DNA of 64,000 bases from Gammaproteobacteria bacterium (GTDB taxonomy: Bacteria > Pseudomonadota > Gammaproteobacteria > SZUA-152), in the NCBI GenBank assembly GCA_029882975.1, contig JAOUJW010000003.1:1-64000 (forward strand), written 5' to 3'. The notes below the pieces were generated by a model. That model saw only the letters and a list, made by a program, of their open reading frames with translations. It did no database searches and was not told where the DNA came from. Position numbers and translations under genes: made by a program. Shown here one piece after another: positions 45,089 to 53,977 of the stretch; within the stretch, counting starts at the first letter, position 1; every line of letters begins with the position of its first letter.

Positions 45089-46648
45089 ATGTCAAAGCAA
45101 CTGGCTCAATGCGTTATTTTTCTGGGTACTTGGGGTGCTCTGGCCGTGTTGCATCCTTGCGCCGCTTTAGAATTGAGTGTGCTGGAGGCGCAGGGCAAAC
45201 AAATTTATACCAAAGGCACCAGTCCCTTTGGCAATGACATCAGTGCTAAAGTGGGTGCGACCTCTGTATCACTGCCCGCATCGACCATGCCTTGCAACAG
45301 TTGCCACGGGCGTGATGGACTGGGTCGCCCGGAAGGTGGGGTGATTCCTGCCAATATACAGTGGGCCAATCTCAGCAAATCCTATGGTGGCCAGTCGGCA
45401 TCGGGTCGACGTTTTCCACAATACACCAGTGAGTTTTTCTTTAGAGCAGTGACCCGCGGACTTGATCCGGGTGGTAACCGTCTGGATAGCACCATGCCGC
45501 GCTATGGTCTGCAAAAGAATGATGCGGACGCCCTGTTGGCCTATCTAAAGCGTATTCAGGATGAATCGGATCCGGGAGTGAGCCGCGACAATATTACACT
45601 GGGGACTGTGTTGCCAAAGGGACCGGGTGTGAGCGCTTTGGCAGAGGCGATAGAATCTGTGTTGCGTGCTTATGTGGCGGATGTAAACAAAAACGGCGGC
45701 CTGTTTGGTCGCAAACTGGTGCTGCGAATTGCTTATGCGGATTCGCAACAGGATGTGTTAACCAAGGTAGAGCAAATGTTGAGTTCGGAACAGGTGTTCG
45801 CCCTGCTCAATCCGTTTTCTGCGACAGTGGACGAGGAGTTGTCCCTGTTAGCGGAGTCCTACGCCACACCGGTGATTGCCCCCTATACCAATAAGCCGCA
45901 AATCAGTGGTCGGCGTCACACCTTTTATCTTTTCGGCGGTATGAGCACACAAAGTCGAGCGTTGGTATCGCAAGCGCAAAAACGCTTTGGAGCGAAGGCC
46001 GTTGCGGTGATGTTTGCGCAAACAAAAACACCGCAGCCGAATTTACAACAAGCTTTAGCGCCGGCAGGGGCTGCATCGTTGCAGTTGCCATATGATCCTG
46101 CGAGCCCTATGCCCGACGGCGCGGCCAAAACTTTACAGCAAGGCCGTATTTCTGCTGTGGTGTTTTTGGGCGCGGAGCCGCACTTGCGTCAATTTCTGCA
46201 AAGTGCGGAAAAATTGGCCTGGTTTCCCCATATGTATGTGCCTGGAGCTACGGTTGGTGCATCGGTGCTGGCGGCACCGCTGGGGTTTGATGCCAAGATC
46301 CATCTGGCATATCCCTTTCTTATCAGTGGGCATGATCCGGAAAACACGCAGGTATTCGCCGGATTTTACCAGCGTCATAAACTCAACCGTAACCATCTCA
46401 ATGCAAAAATACGCGCCTATGCCGCTTGTGCTTTGACGGTGGAAGCGTTAAAGCGCAGCGGTAAACGAGTTGGGCGGGAATCTTTTATAGATGCTCTGGA
46501 GCATATGGGGGAGTTTAAAACCGGGATGTTGCCACCCTTGAGCTTTGGTCCGGGTAAGCGTGTGGGGGCCCACGGTATCTACCTGCTTCAGGCGGATTTG
46601 GCTCAAAAGATGTTGCGTCCCGAGGCGGATTGGATTCAACTGAGGTAG
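45089..46648 (+). CDS. Cytochrome c fused to a type 1 periplasmic binding protein
   Basis: 519 residues. Signal peptide (to ~CAALELS), then a class I cytochrome c domain of ~100 residues with one haem site CNSCH (Cys69, Cys72, His73) and a likely Met ligand in STMPRYGL. From ~residue 150 the protein is a LivJ/LivK-like two-lobed binding domain (YVADVNKNGGLFGRKLVLRIAYADSQ, FALLNPFSA, VAVMFAQTKTP, AYAACALTVEALKRSG). No ABC permease or ATPase genes are adjacent, so it is unlikely to be a transporter subunit; a redox sensor or substrate-gated electron carrier is possible. Last gene of the propeller–isomerase–SCO operon. Confidence 0.85.
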   Translation: MSKQLAQCVIFLGTWGALAVLHPCAALELSVLEAQGKQIYTKGTSPFGNDISAKVGATSVSLPASTMPCNSCHGRDGLGRPEGGVIPANIQWANLSKSYGGQSASGRRFPQYTSEFFFRAVTRGLDPGGNRLDSTMPRYGLQKNDADALLAYLKRIQDESDPGVSRDNITLGTVLPKGPGVSALAEAIESVLRAYVADVNKNGGLFGRKLVLRIAYADSQQDVLTKVEQMLSSEQVFALLNPFSATVDEELSLLAESYATPVIAPYTNKPQISGRRHTFYLFGGMSTQSRALVSQAQKRFGAKAVAVMFAQTKTPQPNLQQALAPAGAASLQLPYDPASPMPDGAAKTLQQGRISAVVFLGAEPHLRQFLQSAEKLAWFPHMYVPGATVGASVLAAPLGFDAKIHLAYPFLISGHDPENTQVFAGFYQRHKLNRNHLNAKIRAYAACALTVEALKRSGKRVGRESFIDALEHMGEFKTGMLPPLSFGPGKRVGAHGIYLLQADLAQKMLRPEADWIQLR

Positions 46649-46825
46649 CTACTCCGGGGTTGATTGGGATTTTTTATACAGCCAAAACCCGGGAAGAATA
46701 TTATACACCACAGCAAAACCCATACTGATAAGCCAGCCAAATTCCATTAACAAATAGCCAAACACAATAAAGCCGCTTAATAACCATAATAAGATGAGGA
46801 CGGCTTTGGGTAAATCTTCCGGCAT
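46649..46825 (-). CDS. Small inner-membrane protein
   Basis: 58 residues with two hydrophobic helices (VLILLWLLSGFIVFGYLL and LISMGFAVVYNILPGFWL) and a short polar tail. AAGGAAAA upstream of ATG 46825 supports the start; longer versions of the frame do not have such a site. It directly abuts the end of the cytochrome fusion gene, tail to tail. No family recognised. Confidence 0.6.
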   Translation of the reverse strand: MPEDLPKAVLILLWLLSGFIVFGYLLMEFGWLISMGFAVVYNILPGFWLYKKSQSTPE

Positions 46826-47059
46826 GGCGTTTTCCTTAAGATAGATGCAGATTTGGTTTAGAAATATGCTTGAGCATACTGCCCAGTTGCCCATGGCTTG
46901 TCAACTAGGCACTCGAATGACCAGCGAAGATTCCATCCCGCAGGTTGTTATGGTGTATCGGGTAATCATTGGTTAGCCGGTACCGGTTCTTGTTGAAAGA
47001 AAGGTGCGTTGAATACTTTGCCCTAGTCCAGTCTTCAATTGTGCCAGTGGCGCTGTTGC

Positions 47060-48628
47060 TCATTTACCGCGCCACTGTATCTGATACAAGTCATGGCGCC
47101 GATCGCGCAGATTTTTCACCGTGCCGCTGTTTCGGGCGCTGGTCAGGGTGTCGGGTCGCAGGTCGGCGATGGCTACTGTCTCCACATTCGGCGTAGTGTC
47201 TGCGGCTATACCATCGCGGGCAAAAGGGAAATCACAAGGAGTAAGAATACAGCTTTGGGCATATTGAATATCCATATTAGCCACATTAGGCAGATTGCCC
47301 ACATTGCCTGACATCACCACATAGAGTTGGTTTTCAACCGCTCTGGCTTGACAGCAATAGCGTACCCGCAAATAGCTTTGGCGCTCATCAGTGCAAAAGG
47401 GTACAAACAAAATCTGTATCCCTTGGTCGGTAAGATGGCGTGCCAGCTCGGGAAATTCTGAGTCGTAACAGATCAAAACCCCGATGGGGCCGCAATCGGT
47501 TTGAATGGCTTTGAGTGTATGGCCGCCCTCAATATTCCACCAGTAAACTTCGTTGGGTGTGGGGTGAATCTTGGCTTGTTCGTGAATGGATCCGTCACGC
47601 AAAAAAATGTAAGAAATATTTTCCACTCGGCCATTGTCCATGCGGGTGGGGTGAGAACCGCCAATGATATTTATATTGTAGCGCAGCGCCATATCCCGCA
47701 TGGCTTCTTTGAAACGGGGTGTATACTTGGTTAACGCTTCGATGGACTCCGACGGTGACAGTTCCTGACTTTCGATAGAAAGCAATTGCAGGGTAAATAA
47801 TTCCGGGAAGACCACAAAGTCGCCTTTATAATCCGCTACCACATCGACAAAATACGCAGCAATTTCCATGAATTCCTCGAAGGAACGTACCCGGCGTTGT
47901 TTGTATTGAACCGTTCCTACTCGTATGGTGTCCGGTAAACGGCCGCCATAGTTTTTGTTGTTGGCATGGGATAGGGTGTCGGGGACTTTGGGGTTACGCC
48001 AGACCAAATGAACGCCATAGCCCTTGGATTCCACGTCCGCCGCCAGGTAGTTATTGATAATTCCGATAATCTCAAAACCATTGTGCAACTGGAATGACAA
48101 TACCGGATCACGGGCTTTTTTGTTTTTTATGGCTTCAATGTAGCTGTCTACGCTGCCGTATTTCTTAAGGCGCCTTGCCAGGGTGGGCAGACGTCCGGCA
48201 AAAACAATACCTTTTAGTCCCAGGGATTGGCACAATTTCTTGCGTTCATTGTATAAGCGTTGGCCCAGTCGGTAACCGCGATATTCCGGGTCTACGCACA
48301 CTTCCATTCCATAGAGCCAATCACCATTAGGGTCGTGCCGTGACGCATAGCCATTGCCGGTGATTTCCGCCCAGTGATGGGGTTTAAGTCCGACATTTTC
48401 CCCAATGCGAAAAGTGGCGCAGTAAGCCACCACTTTATCGTCTACGCTGATGATAAATTGTCCTTGAGCAAAGTTATTGATTTGCCCCGTCAGGGCCCCT
48501 TCGGGGTAACCGTGCATGCCGGTACCGGCGTAGACTCGTTCGGACAGGTCTGCAATTTGCTCCACATCACTGAGTTGGGCGTTCCGCAGTTTCAGTTTTG
48601 AAGATAGGTTGGAAAGTCTGGGGGTCAT
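47060..48628 (-). CDS. GNAT acetyltransferase – carbon-nitrogen hydrolase fusion
   Basis: 522 residues. The N-terminal ~210 residues form a GNAT domain (VCVDPEYRGYRLGQRLYNERKKL, acetyl-CoA loop). The C-terminal ~290 residues form a nitrilase-superfamily amidohydrolase with the catalytic triad Glu (VVFPELFTLQ), Lys (HEQAKIHPTP) and Cys (VLICYDSEFPE). This bifunctional architecture is widespread in bacteria; substrate unknown. It is divergent from the cupin gene. Confidence 0.92.
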   Translation of the reverse strand: MTPRLSNLSSKLKLRNAQLSDVEQIADLSERVYAGTGMHGYPEGALTGQINNFAQGQFIISVDDKVVAYCATFRIGENVGLKPHHWAEITGNGYASRHDPNGDWLYGMEVCVDPEYRGYRLGQRLYNERKKLCQSLGLKGIVFAGRLPTLARRLKKYGSVDSYIEAIKNKKARDPVLSFQLHNGFEIIGIINNYLAADVESKGYGVHLVWRNPKVPDTLSHANNKNYGGRLPDTIRVGTVQYKQRRVRSFEEFMEIAAYFVDVVADYKGDFVVFPELFTLQLLSIESQELSPSESIEALTKYTPRFKEAMRDMALRYNINIIGGSHPTRMDNGRVENISYIFLRDGSIHEQAKIHPTPNEVYWWNIEGGHTLKAIQTDCGPIGVLICYDSEFPELARHLTDQGIQILFVPFCTDERQSYLRVRYCCQARAVENQLYVVMSGNVGNLPNVANMDIQYAQSCILTPCDFPFARDGIAADTTPNVETVAIADLRPDTLTSARNSGTVKNLRDRRHDLYQIQWRGK

Positions 48629-48774
48629 CGGATTTGTTTGCCTTCTCTTAGTGGTGGTGGCTAATAAACCAGTGCCTATAGCTATTGCTGTACTTCGTAT
48701 TATGTTAGTGGACTATATTGTAGCCTATACTTAAGGCGTCTAGTTTAAAAACAATGTAATGGAAGGGCCGGGTT

Positions 48775-49170
48775 TTGACAAGTGATGAAGAGAATAGGGA
48801 GTTAGTTTGTGTGCGCCCGGAAAAGGAAATATTGACGGCACAAAAACTACCTTATTTTGTTGGGGTATCCGCTACTACAGCCGGTAGCCGAGGCTTGTCC
48901 ATGCATCTGGTGGTCATACCTCCGGGTGCGTCGGCGCAACCACATTCACACCGTGATTTCGAAACTGCAATTTACGTTTTGGAGGGTGAGGTGGAAACTC
49001 GCTATGGACCCGGGCTGAGCCGACGTGTCGTGAGCAAACCGGGGGAGTTTTTGTTTATTCCGCCGGGAGTGCCGCATCAGCCCTTTAATTTAAGCTTAAC
49101 CCAGGCTGCACGGGCGGTGGTGGCGCGCAATGATGCCAATGAGCAGGAAAATGTAGTGCCGTATCCCTAG
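48775..49170 (+). CDS. Single-domain cupin protein
   Basis: 131 residues. Cupin motif 1 PHSHRDFETAIYVLEGEVETRYG and motif 2 PGEFLFIPPGVPHQPFN give the His/Glu metal ligands of a mononuclear cupin. Start is TTG 48775 with GGAAGGG nearby. Role unknown; the N-terminal RPEKEILTAQKLPYFVGVS segment resembles small cupins linked to regulatory or detoxifying roles. Confidence 0.82.
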   Translation: MTSDEENRELVCVRPEKEILTAQKLPYFVGVSATTAGSRGLSMHLVVIPPGASAQPHSHRDFETAIYVLEGEVETRYGPGLSRRVVSKPGEFLFIPPGVPHQPFNLSLTQAARAVVARNDANEQENVVPYP

Positions 49171-49244
49171 CGTTGAATGTGTGAGCGTAAAATTGCAAAA
49201 GGTTTACGGGACGACTAAGTTAAAGTTATTGGAAATGAGAAACT

Positions 49245-49520
49245 ATGACCGCAATTGAACAACTGTGGCAAACACTAAACTCAACAACAAAACCGGTTTT
49301 GCTGCCGCAAAACATAGAGCAAACACGGCGGCAGGCGGAGGAATGCATACAGCAGTATTTGCGCCGCGGTGGTTTGAGCCGGAACATGCGTGCAACCTTA
49401 CAGCACTGCATTGAACAAATGCGTCAGTTTAACCCCACCTTGCAGGGAGAGGCTCAAGTGTATTTTGGTCTGTTATACCGGCTTTGTGATTTGCTGGATC
49501 AAAGTGTTGATGCGGTCTAG
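49245..49520 (+). CDS. Hypothetical helical protein
   Basis: 91 residues, Gln-rich and predicted all-helical (RRQAEECIQQYLRRGG, RATLQHCIEQMRQF, FGLLYRLCDLLDQ). No signal peptide or membrane segment. GGAAATGAGAAACT precedes the ATG. I do not recognise a family. It sits between the cupin and EamA genes on the same strand. Confidence 0.65.
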   Translation: MTAIEQLWQTLNSTTKPVLLPQNIEQTRRQAEECIQQYLRRGGLSRNMRATLQHCIEQMRQFNPTLQGEAQVYFGLLYRLCDLLDQSVDAV

Positions 49521-49556
49521 GCTCGCGGAAACTTTCTTCACGGCCATTGCCCTCAC

Positions 49557-50429
49557 GTGAATCCGGTAGCTCTGGGGAAAACCTTAAGTTATACCGCGCT
49601 GGCACTGGTGGCATTTGCGGCCAATTCGGTTTTGTGTCGTTTGGCCCTGGAACAGCACCATACCGATGCGCTGAGTTTTACCGTAATACGTTTGGTATCC
49701 GGCGCTGTAACTTTGGGGTTGTTGTTGCGTCTCGGTGGCGGCAGTCTCCGGCGCCCTTCACGCCGGGGGTGGCTTGCAGCGGCCTTGCTGTTTTTTTATG
49801 CTTTGAGTTTTTCCTTTGCCTACTTGAGTTTGGATACGGCAACCGGGGCTTTAATACTGTTTGGTTCGGTTCAGATTACCATGTTGGTGAAATCCATATG
49901 GGAGGGGGAACTGCTTAACGGCCAGGAATGGTTGGGAGCCAGTCTGGCTTTGTTTGGATTTGTGTATTTGGTGCTACCGGATTTACACACGCCTTCAGTT
50001 TCCGGCTTTACCCTGATGACGATATCAGGGATTGCCTGGGGGATTTATACTGCTATGGGCCGCAACAGTCGTGAGCCTTTCGCGGAGACGACATGCAATT
50101 TCATCGCGGCAATTCCTTTAGTTGTGGTGATTACAGGCTTGGGTTTTGTTTTCGGCGGGCTGTCCATTAATCAAACCGGCTTTCTGATTGCGTTGGCGTC
50201 GGGTGCGCTGGCATCGGGTGTAGGTTATGCCATTTGGTATAAGGTACTGCCGTTTCTAAGCAGTACCCAGGCTGCAGTCAGTCAATTAATGGTACCCATA
50301 CTCGCGGCATCCGGGGGGGTATTGTTTTTATCTGAAAGTTTGTCATCGCGTTTAGTCCAGTCGGCGGTTTTGTTGCTGGGAGGATTGGCCCTTATCTTTA
50401 TCGCGCGACGTCCTGCTGCAAGCCCGTAG
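49557..50429 (+). CDS. EamA/DMT-superfamily transporter
   Basis: 290 residues with about ten membrane helices in two EamA halves (~10-135 and ~150-285; VLCRLALEQHHTDALSFTVIRLVSG and LASGALASGVGYAIWYKVLPFL). Members export metabolites or amino acids; substrate unknown. GTG start at 49557 without a strong ribosome-binding site. Confidence 0.88.
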   Translation: MNPVALGKTLSYTALALVAFAANSVLCRLALEQHHTDALSFTVIRLVSGAVTLGLLLRLGGGSLRRPSRRGWLAAALLFFYALSFSFAYLSLDTATGALILFGSVQITMLVKSIWEGELLNGQEWLGASLALFGFVYLVLPDLHTPSVSGFTLMTISGIAWGIYTAMGRNSREPFAETTCNFIAAIPLVVVITGLGFVFGGLSINQTGFLIALASGALASGVGYAIWYKVLPFLSSTQAAVSQLMVPILAASGGVLFLSESLSSRLVQSAVLLLGGLALIFIARRPAASP

Positions 50430-50475
50430 CAGGATCGTTATGAAAAGCCAATGAGGCGTAAACAGGAGGTAGCCA

Positions 50476-50895
50476 TTGCTTGAATTTAAATTACACTCAC
50501 GGTTACAGCAAGATTGCTATTTGCTTGAGGAGTCAAGCGAGAGCCTGCTATTGCTAATGAATAATGCCCATTATCCCTGGTTTATTTTGGTGCCAAAGAC
50601 CGATAAAACCGAGCTGTATCAATTGGAGCAAAAAATGCAAACACACTTGTGGGAAGAAATAAATACCTTGTCGCATTTTTTGCAAGATTCAATGCAAATG
50701 CATAAGCTGAACATTGCCGCTATTGGTAATTTGGTCCCGCAATTACACGTCCATATCGTTGGCAGGCATCCTGAGGATCCTGCCTGGCCCGGTGTGGTAT
50801 GGGGGCATGCCTCTATTAAACGCTATGATGAAACTCAGGTTCAGCAATTCATGGCGAGGGTACGGCAATATCGACAAAAGGCAGGGAAAGTTTAA
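50476..50895 (+). CDS. HIT-domain nucleotide hydrolase-like protein
   Basis: 139 residues. HIT-type motif QLHVHIVGRHPEDPAWPGVVWG with the first two His present and the third replaced, as in a common proteobacterial subgroup. N-terminal FILVPKTDKTELYQL strand. Start is TTG 50476, well supported by AGGAGGT eight bases upstream. Probably acts on a dinucleotide or nucleoside-phosphoramidate; exact substrate unknown. Confidence 0.88.
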   Translation: MLEFKLHSRLQQDCYLLEESSESLLLLMNNAHYPWFILVPKTDKTELYQLEQKMQTHLWEEINTLSHFLQDSMQMHKLNIAAIGNLVPQLHVHIVGRHPEDPAWPGVVWGHASIKRYDETQVQQFMARVRQYRQKAGKV

Positions 50896-50943
50896 GCATA
50901 AGGAACCATAGGTCATGACCTTGTTGGAAATAACCTGAGTTTC

Positions 50944-51153
50944 CTACATTTTAAGTTTTTCTTTAAGGCGCAACAAACATGCCGGGCACAGGCAGCCGCT
51001 GAACTGTTTCGATAATGCGTTGCGCTGGGTTTCGCTTAACTTCACTATTTGACAGGCACAGGATTCGATGTGTCGTTCGCCACAAAAAAACTCTTTCTGG
51101 CAGTTAGGACAGTTTTTGCGAATTCTTGAGGAATGTTCTATGTCTTTGTCCAC
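50944..51153 (-). CDS. Cysteine-rich CWC-family protein
   Basis: 69 residues with seven cysteines in zinc-ribbon-like pairs: CPNCQKEFFCG, CAC and CLCPAC. This matches the small cysteine-rich CWC proteins of proteobacteria. Metal binding is likely; function unknown. Tail to tail with the HIT gene. Confidence 0.8.
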   Translation of the reverse strand: MDKDIEHSSRIRKNCPNCQKEFFCGERHIESCACQIVKLSETQRNALSKQFSGCLCPACLLRLKEKLKM

Positions 51154-51295
51154 TATTTTTTGAGGAAAGATTGCTTATGCAGTTTAAGGTTAGACGGTAC
51201 TGACTGGCAAGAGGAGTTAGCGTAGAATGTGCGACATTGCCTTGGATAGTATAGATAAACGCTGTGTTATTGCAGCATCATTTTTGGAGAGATTC

Positions 51296-52198
51296 ATGGA
51301 TAAATGGCTCCTATTGCTCCTGTTGTTTGCCCCGATGGGATTGTGTGCAGAAAACCTATCTCCAAGTGATACGGGTAATTCTGATGTGAGCGAAGAAGAA
51401 AAAGTGGTTTTGTGGGCAAAATCGGTTTGGGATTCTTTGGATCGGAAAACCGGTGTGGTTGAGTTGCCCAATGGTGTGGCCACTTTGAAAGTGCCCGATA
51501 CTTTTTACTATTTGAATCCAAGCGATGCCGAAAAGGTTCTGGTCGAGGTATGGGGTAATCCTCCCGGTTCCAAAACACTGGGAATGTTGTTTCCTTCTAT
51601 GGTGACGCCTTTTGATAACGGTGCTTGGGCCGTTACCATAGAGTATGAGGAAGACGGTTATGTCTCTGATGAGGATGCGGATAAATTGGACTACGATGAA
51701 TTGTTAGCCCAAATGCAAGACGATGCGGAACGGGCCAGTCGTGAACGAATCAATCAAGGTTATGATTCCCTGGAGTTGGTGGGGTGGGCCGCCAGCCCCT
51801 TTTACGATAAAGCAGAGCATAAATTGTTTTGGGCCAAAGAACTCAAGTTTGGTTCTCAAGCCGTAAATACTCTCAACTACAATATACGTATCCTGGGTCG
51901 TAAGGGCGTGTTGGTGCTCAATTTCATTGCCGGCATGGATCAAAAAGCCGTCATCGACAAGCAACTGGATACGGTCTTGGCTATGGCCGATTTCAAGCCG
52001 GGGCAACGTTATGAGGAATTTAACCCCGAACTCGATAAGGTGGCGGCTTACGGTATTGGTGCATTGGTGGCGGGTAATATGTTGGTCAAAACCGGATTGT
52101 TGGCCGCCGCTTTGATGTTCTTTAAAAAATTCGGAATTTTTCTAGTGATTGGGATCGGCCTGTTAATACCGAAGTTGTTCCGACGCAAAACAGTTTAA
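51296..52198 (+). CDS. DUF2167 membrane-anchored protein
   Basis: About 300 residues. Signal peptide (LLLLLLFAPMGLCAE), conserved DUF2167 body with VATLKVPDTFYYL, LGMLFPS, WAVTIEYEEDGYVSDEDADKLDY, AKELKFG and TLNYNIRILGRKGVLVLNFIAGM, then one or two C-terminal helices. Start 51296 follows GGAGAG; the upstream 51227 frame would spoil the signal peptide. Family function unknown. Confidence 0.9.
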   Translation: MDKWLLLLLLFAPMGLCAENLSPSDTGNSDVSEEEKVVLWAKSVWDSLDRKTGVVELPNGVATLKVPDTFYYLNPSDAEKVLVEVWGNPPGSKTLGMLFPSMVTPFDNGAWAVTIEYEEDGYVSDEDADKLDYDELLAQMQDDAERASRERINQGYDSLELVGWAASPFYDKAEHKLFWAKELKFGSQAVNTLNYNIRILGRKGVLVLNFIAGMDQKAVIDKQLDTVLAMADFKPGQRYEEFNPELDKVAAYGIGALVAGNMLVKTGLLAAALMFFKKFGIFLVIGIGLLIPKLFRRKTV

Positions 52199-52505
52199 AT
52201 TTTGTACACGCTACCGAGTGGTCCACGCCGGAACCAAAGCGCTTCCCCGTCGGTCATAGGTGGTAAGGTGTTGTGTTTATAAATCACTGATTTTGAATTT
52301 ATAATTAGAGCGAAGTGGTTTTGCGGCTGCGCGGGAGGAGTTTCAAGCCAGAGTTCTAACCTGGAGCAAAAAATGCATCCAAATGAACGGGTTGGAGGGG
52401 GTAGGGCTTATCGCTACAGCCTTTGATCACATAAAGGCTTTGCAGTTAAGGGGTTTTGAGTAAGCTCGAATTTTCTGCTTTTAGAGTGAGTTGACCAGTA
52501 TTGAC
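52199..52505. other. Intergenic stretch without recognisable features
   Basis: About 300 bases between the DUF2167 and sensor kinase genes. I see no gene, no strong terminator hairpin and no clear promoter, although the region must hold the start signals for the kinase gene. Confidence 0.5.
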
Positions 52506-53924
52506 ATGATGAAATATCTGCTTTCAATAATCGTATTCCTGCAATGCCAGCCCGTATTCGCTGCGGCTTTCAGGGTGAGGATGCAATTTAAAAACCCGGA
52601 CGGCTCCACCAACTGGCAACATGTGGCCAACTGGTCAGGCAGTATCCTGATACTGTTGCTGTCAGCGGCGGTCATTACTCTGTTTTTAACCCGCAAGAAA
52701 TTACGTAAATCCAATTTGGCGCTGGAACAGATACGGGGTGAGCTGGAGTTACGGGTTTTGGAGCGCACAGCGACACTGCAAGACACAGCGTCAAAACTGC
52801 ATGCTTCGGAATCTTTTATCAAAAATATTTTAGAATCCATGCCGCTGATGTTGGTAGGTGTCAACGCCGAAGGAAGAATCACTCAATGGAACAGACGCGC
52901 AGAGACTATTTCCGGTTTAGAGGCTGCTTCGGTGTTGGAGCAGAACCTTTGGGAAGCATACCCATCCATTACCGTGTCTCCGGACCAGGTGAATGAGGCT
53001 ATTAAGAACGAAGAGACCATCACCATTAAACACATCCAGCACGGTCAATACAGTTATGATATTACTATTTATCCACTTGAGGACCATGTTGAGCCCGGTG
53101 CGGTTATTCTAATTGATGACGTCACCAAAAAAATGATGGCGGAAAATATGTTGATCCAAAACGATAAGATTTCCTCAATGAGTGAACTCGCATCGTCCAT
53201 GGCGCATGACATCAATACACCGCTGGAGTCCATTTTGTTCGACTTGCGAACTTTTCAACATTTGCTTGCCAATAGTAGTCAATATGTGGACGAAGCCACC
53301 AGTACCGGTATGCCGGCGCGGCTCACCAGTTTATTAAGTCACGCCAATGCCACTGGTGAAAAAATGGCATCCATTGTAAAAAACTTACACAATTTTGCTC
53401 GTGGTCGCAGTGACCGAATAAAGTCGGCCAATATGGTGGACATTATGGAGCATACCTTGGAGTTGGCGGGTGATGTGCTGTCTGCGGCCACCGGATTGAA
53501 GTTTTTGGATATCAAGATAGAAAAGGACTTTGAAAAACACTTGCCCATGATACCTTGTTATGTGACTGAATTTCAGCAAGCTTTATTGAGTCTGTTTCGT
53601 CATTCTTACGATGCGCTGGGGCGGGTGGATGACCCCGCTCATGAAGCCGCTATCAAGATTCAAATGATTGTCAGTTACGACCATTTCTGGATAAGAATAC
53701 AACATAACGGGGTTGGGTTATCCAGCGATGAACAAATGTACTTGTTTGAGCCCTTTGTTAGAAAAGACAGTCCCGACGTAAGTTATGATGCCGGCAAGCG
53801 CCTATCGTTTGCCTATTTTATCATTACTGAGCAGCACCAGGGGCAAATCGCTGTGACATCGGATGTCACAGTTGGTACAACCTTCCATATTCAGTTACCG
53901 TTAAAGCAGGGTGCTCAGGCATGA
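52506..53924 (+). CDS. PAS sensor histidine kinase with degenerate ATP-binding site
   Basis: About 472 residues. N-terminal signal or membrane segment, a second helix (GSILILLLSAAVITLFLT), coiled coil, PAS domain (~100-215, VGVNAEGRITQWNRRAETISGL), and an HisKA box with His234 in SSMAHDINTPLESI. In the HATPase part the N-box reads QALLSLFRHSYDAL, so the usual Asn residues are Ser362 and His366, and the G1 box reads QHNGVG, with His400 in place of the adenine-binding Asp. FEPF and a GKRLSFAYFI remnant of the G2 box remain. ATP binding is doubtful. Start ATG 52506 or TTG 52491. No response regulator gene adjoins. Confidence 0.85.
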   Translation: MMKYLLSIIVFLQCQPVFAAAFRVRMQFKNPDGSTNWQHVANWSGSILILLLSAAVITLFLTRKKLRKSNLALEQIRGELELRVLERTATLQDTASKLHASESFIKNILESMPLMLVGVNAEGRITQWNRRAETISGLEAASVLEQNLWEAYPSITVSPDQVNEAIKNEETITIKHIQHGQYSYDITIYPLEDHVEPGAVILIDDVTKKMMAENMLIQNDKISSMSELASSMAHDINTPLESILFDLRTFQHLLANSSQYVDEATSTGMPARLTSLLSHANATGEKMASIVKNLHNFARGRSDRIKSANMVDIMEHTLELAGDVLSAATGLKFLDIKIEKDFEKHLPMIPCYVTEFQQALLSLFRHSYDALGRVDDPAHEAAIKIQMIVSYDHFWIRIQHNGVGLSSDEQMYLFEPFVRKDSPDVSYDAGKRLSFAYFIITEQHQGQIAVTSDVTVGTTFHIQLPLKQGAQA

Positions 53925-53977
53925 TATGTCGAACTCCAATACAGGGTTCCTGCGTTGTTCCAATGTTGTATCTCCGA

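Noticed and set aside
46976-46985. CCGGTACCGG palindrome near 46.98 kb
   Set aside because: Ten bases of GC-rich symmetry alone are common by chance; no repeat or promoter context.
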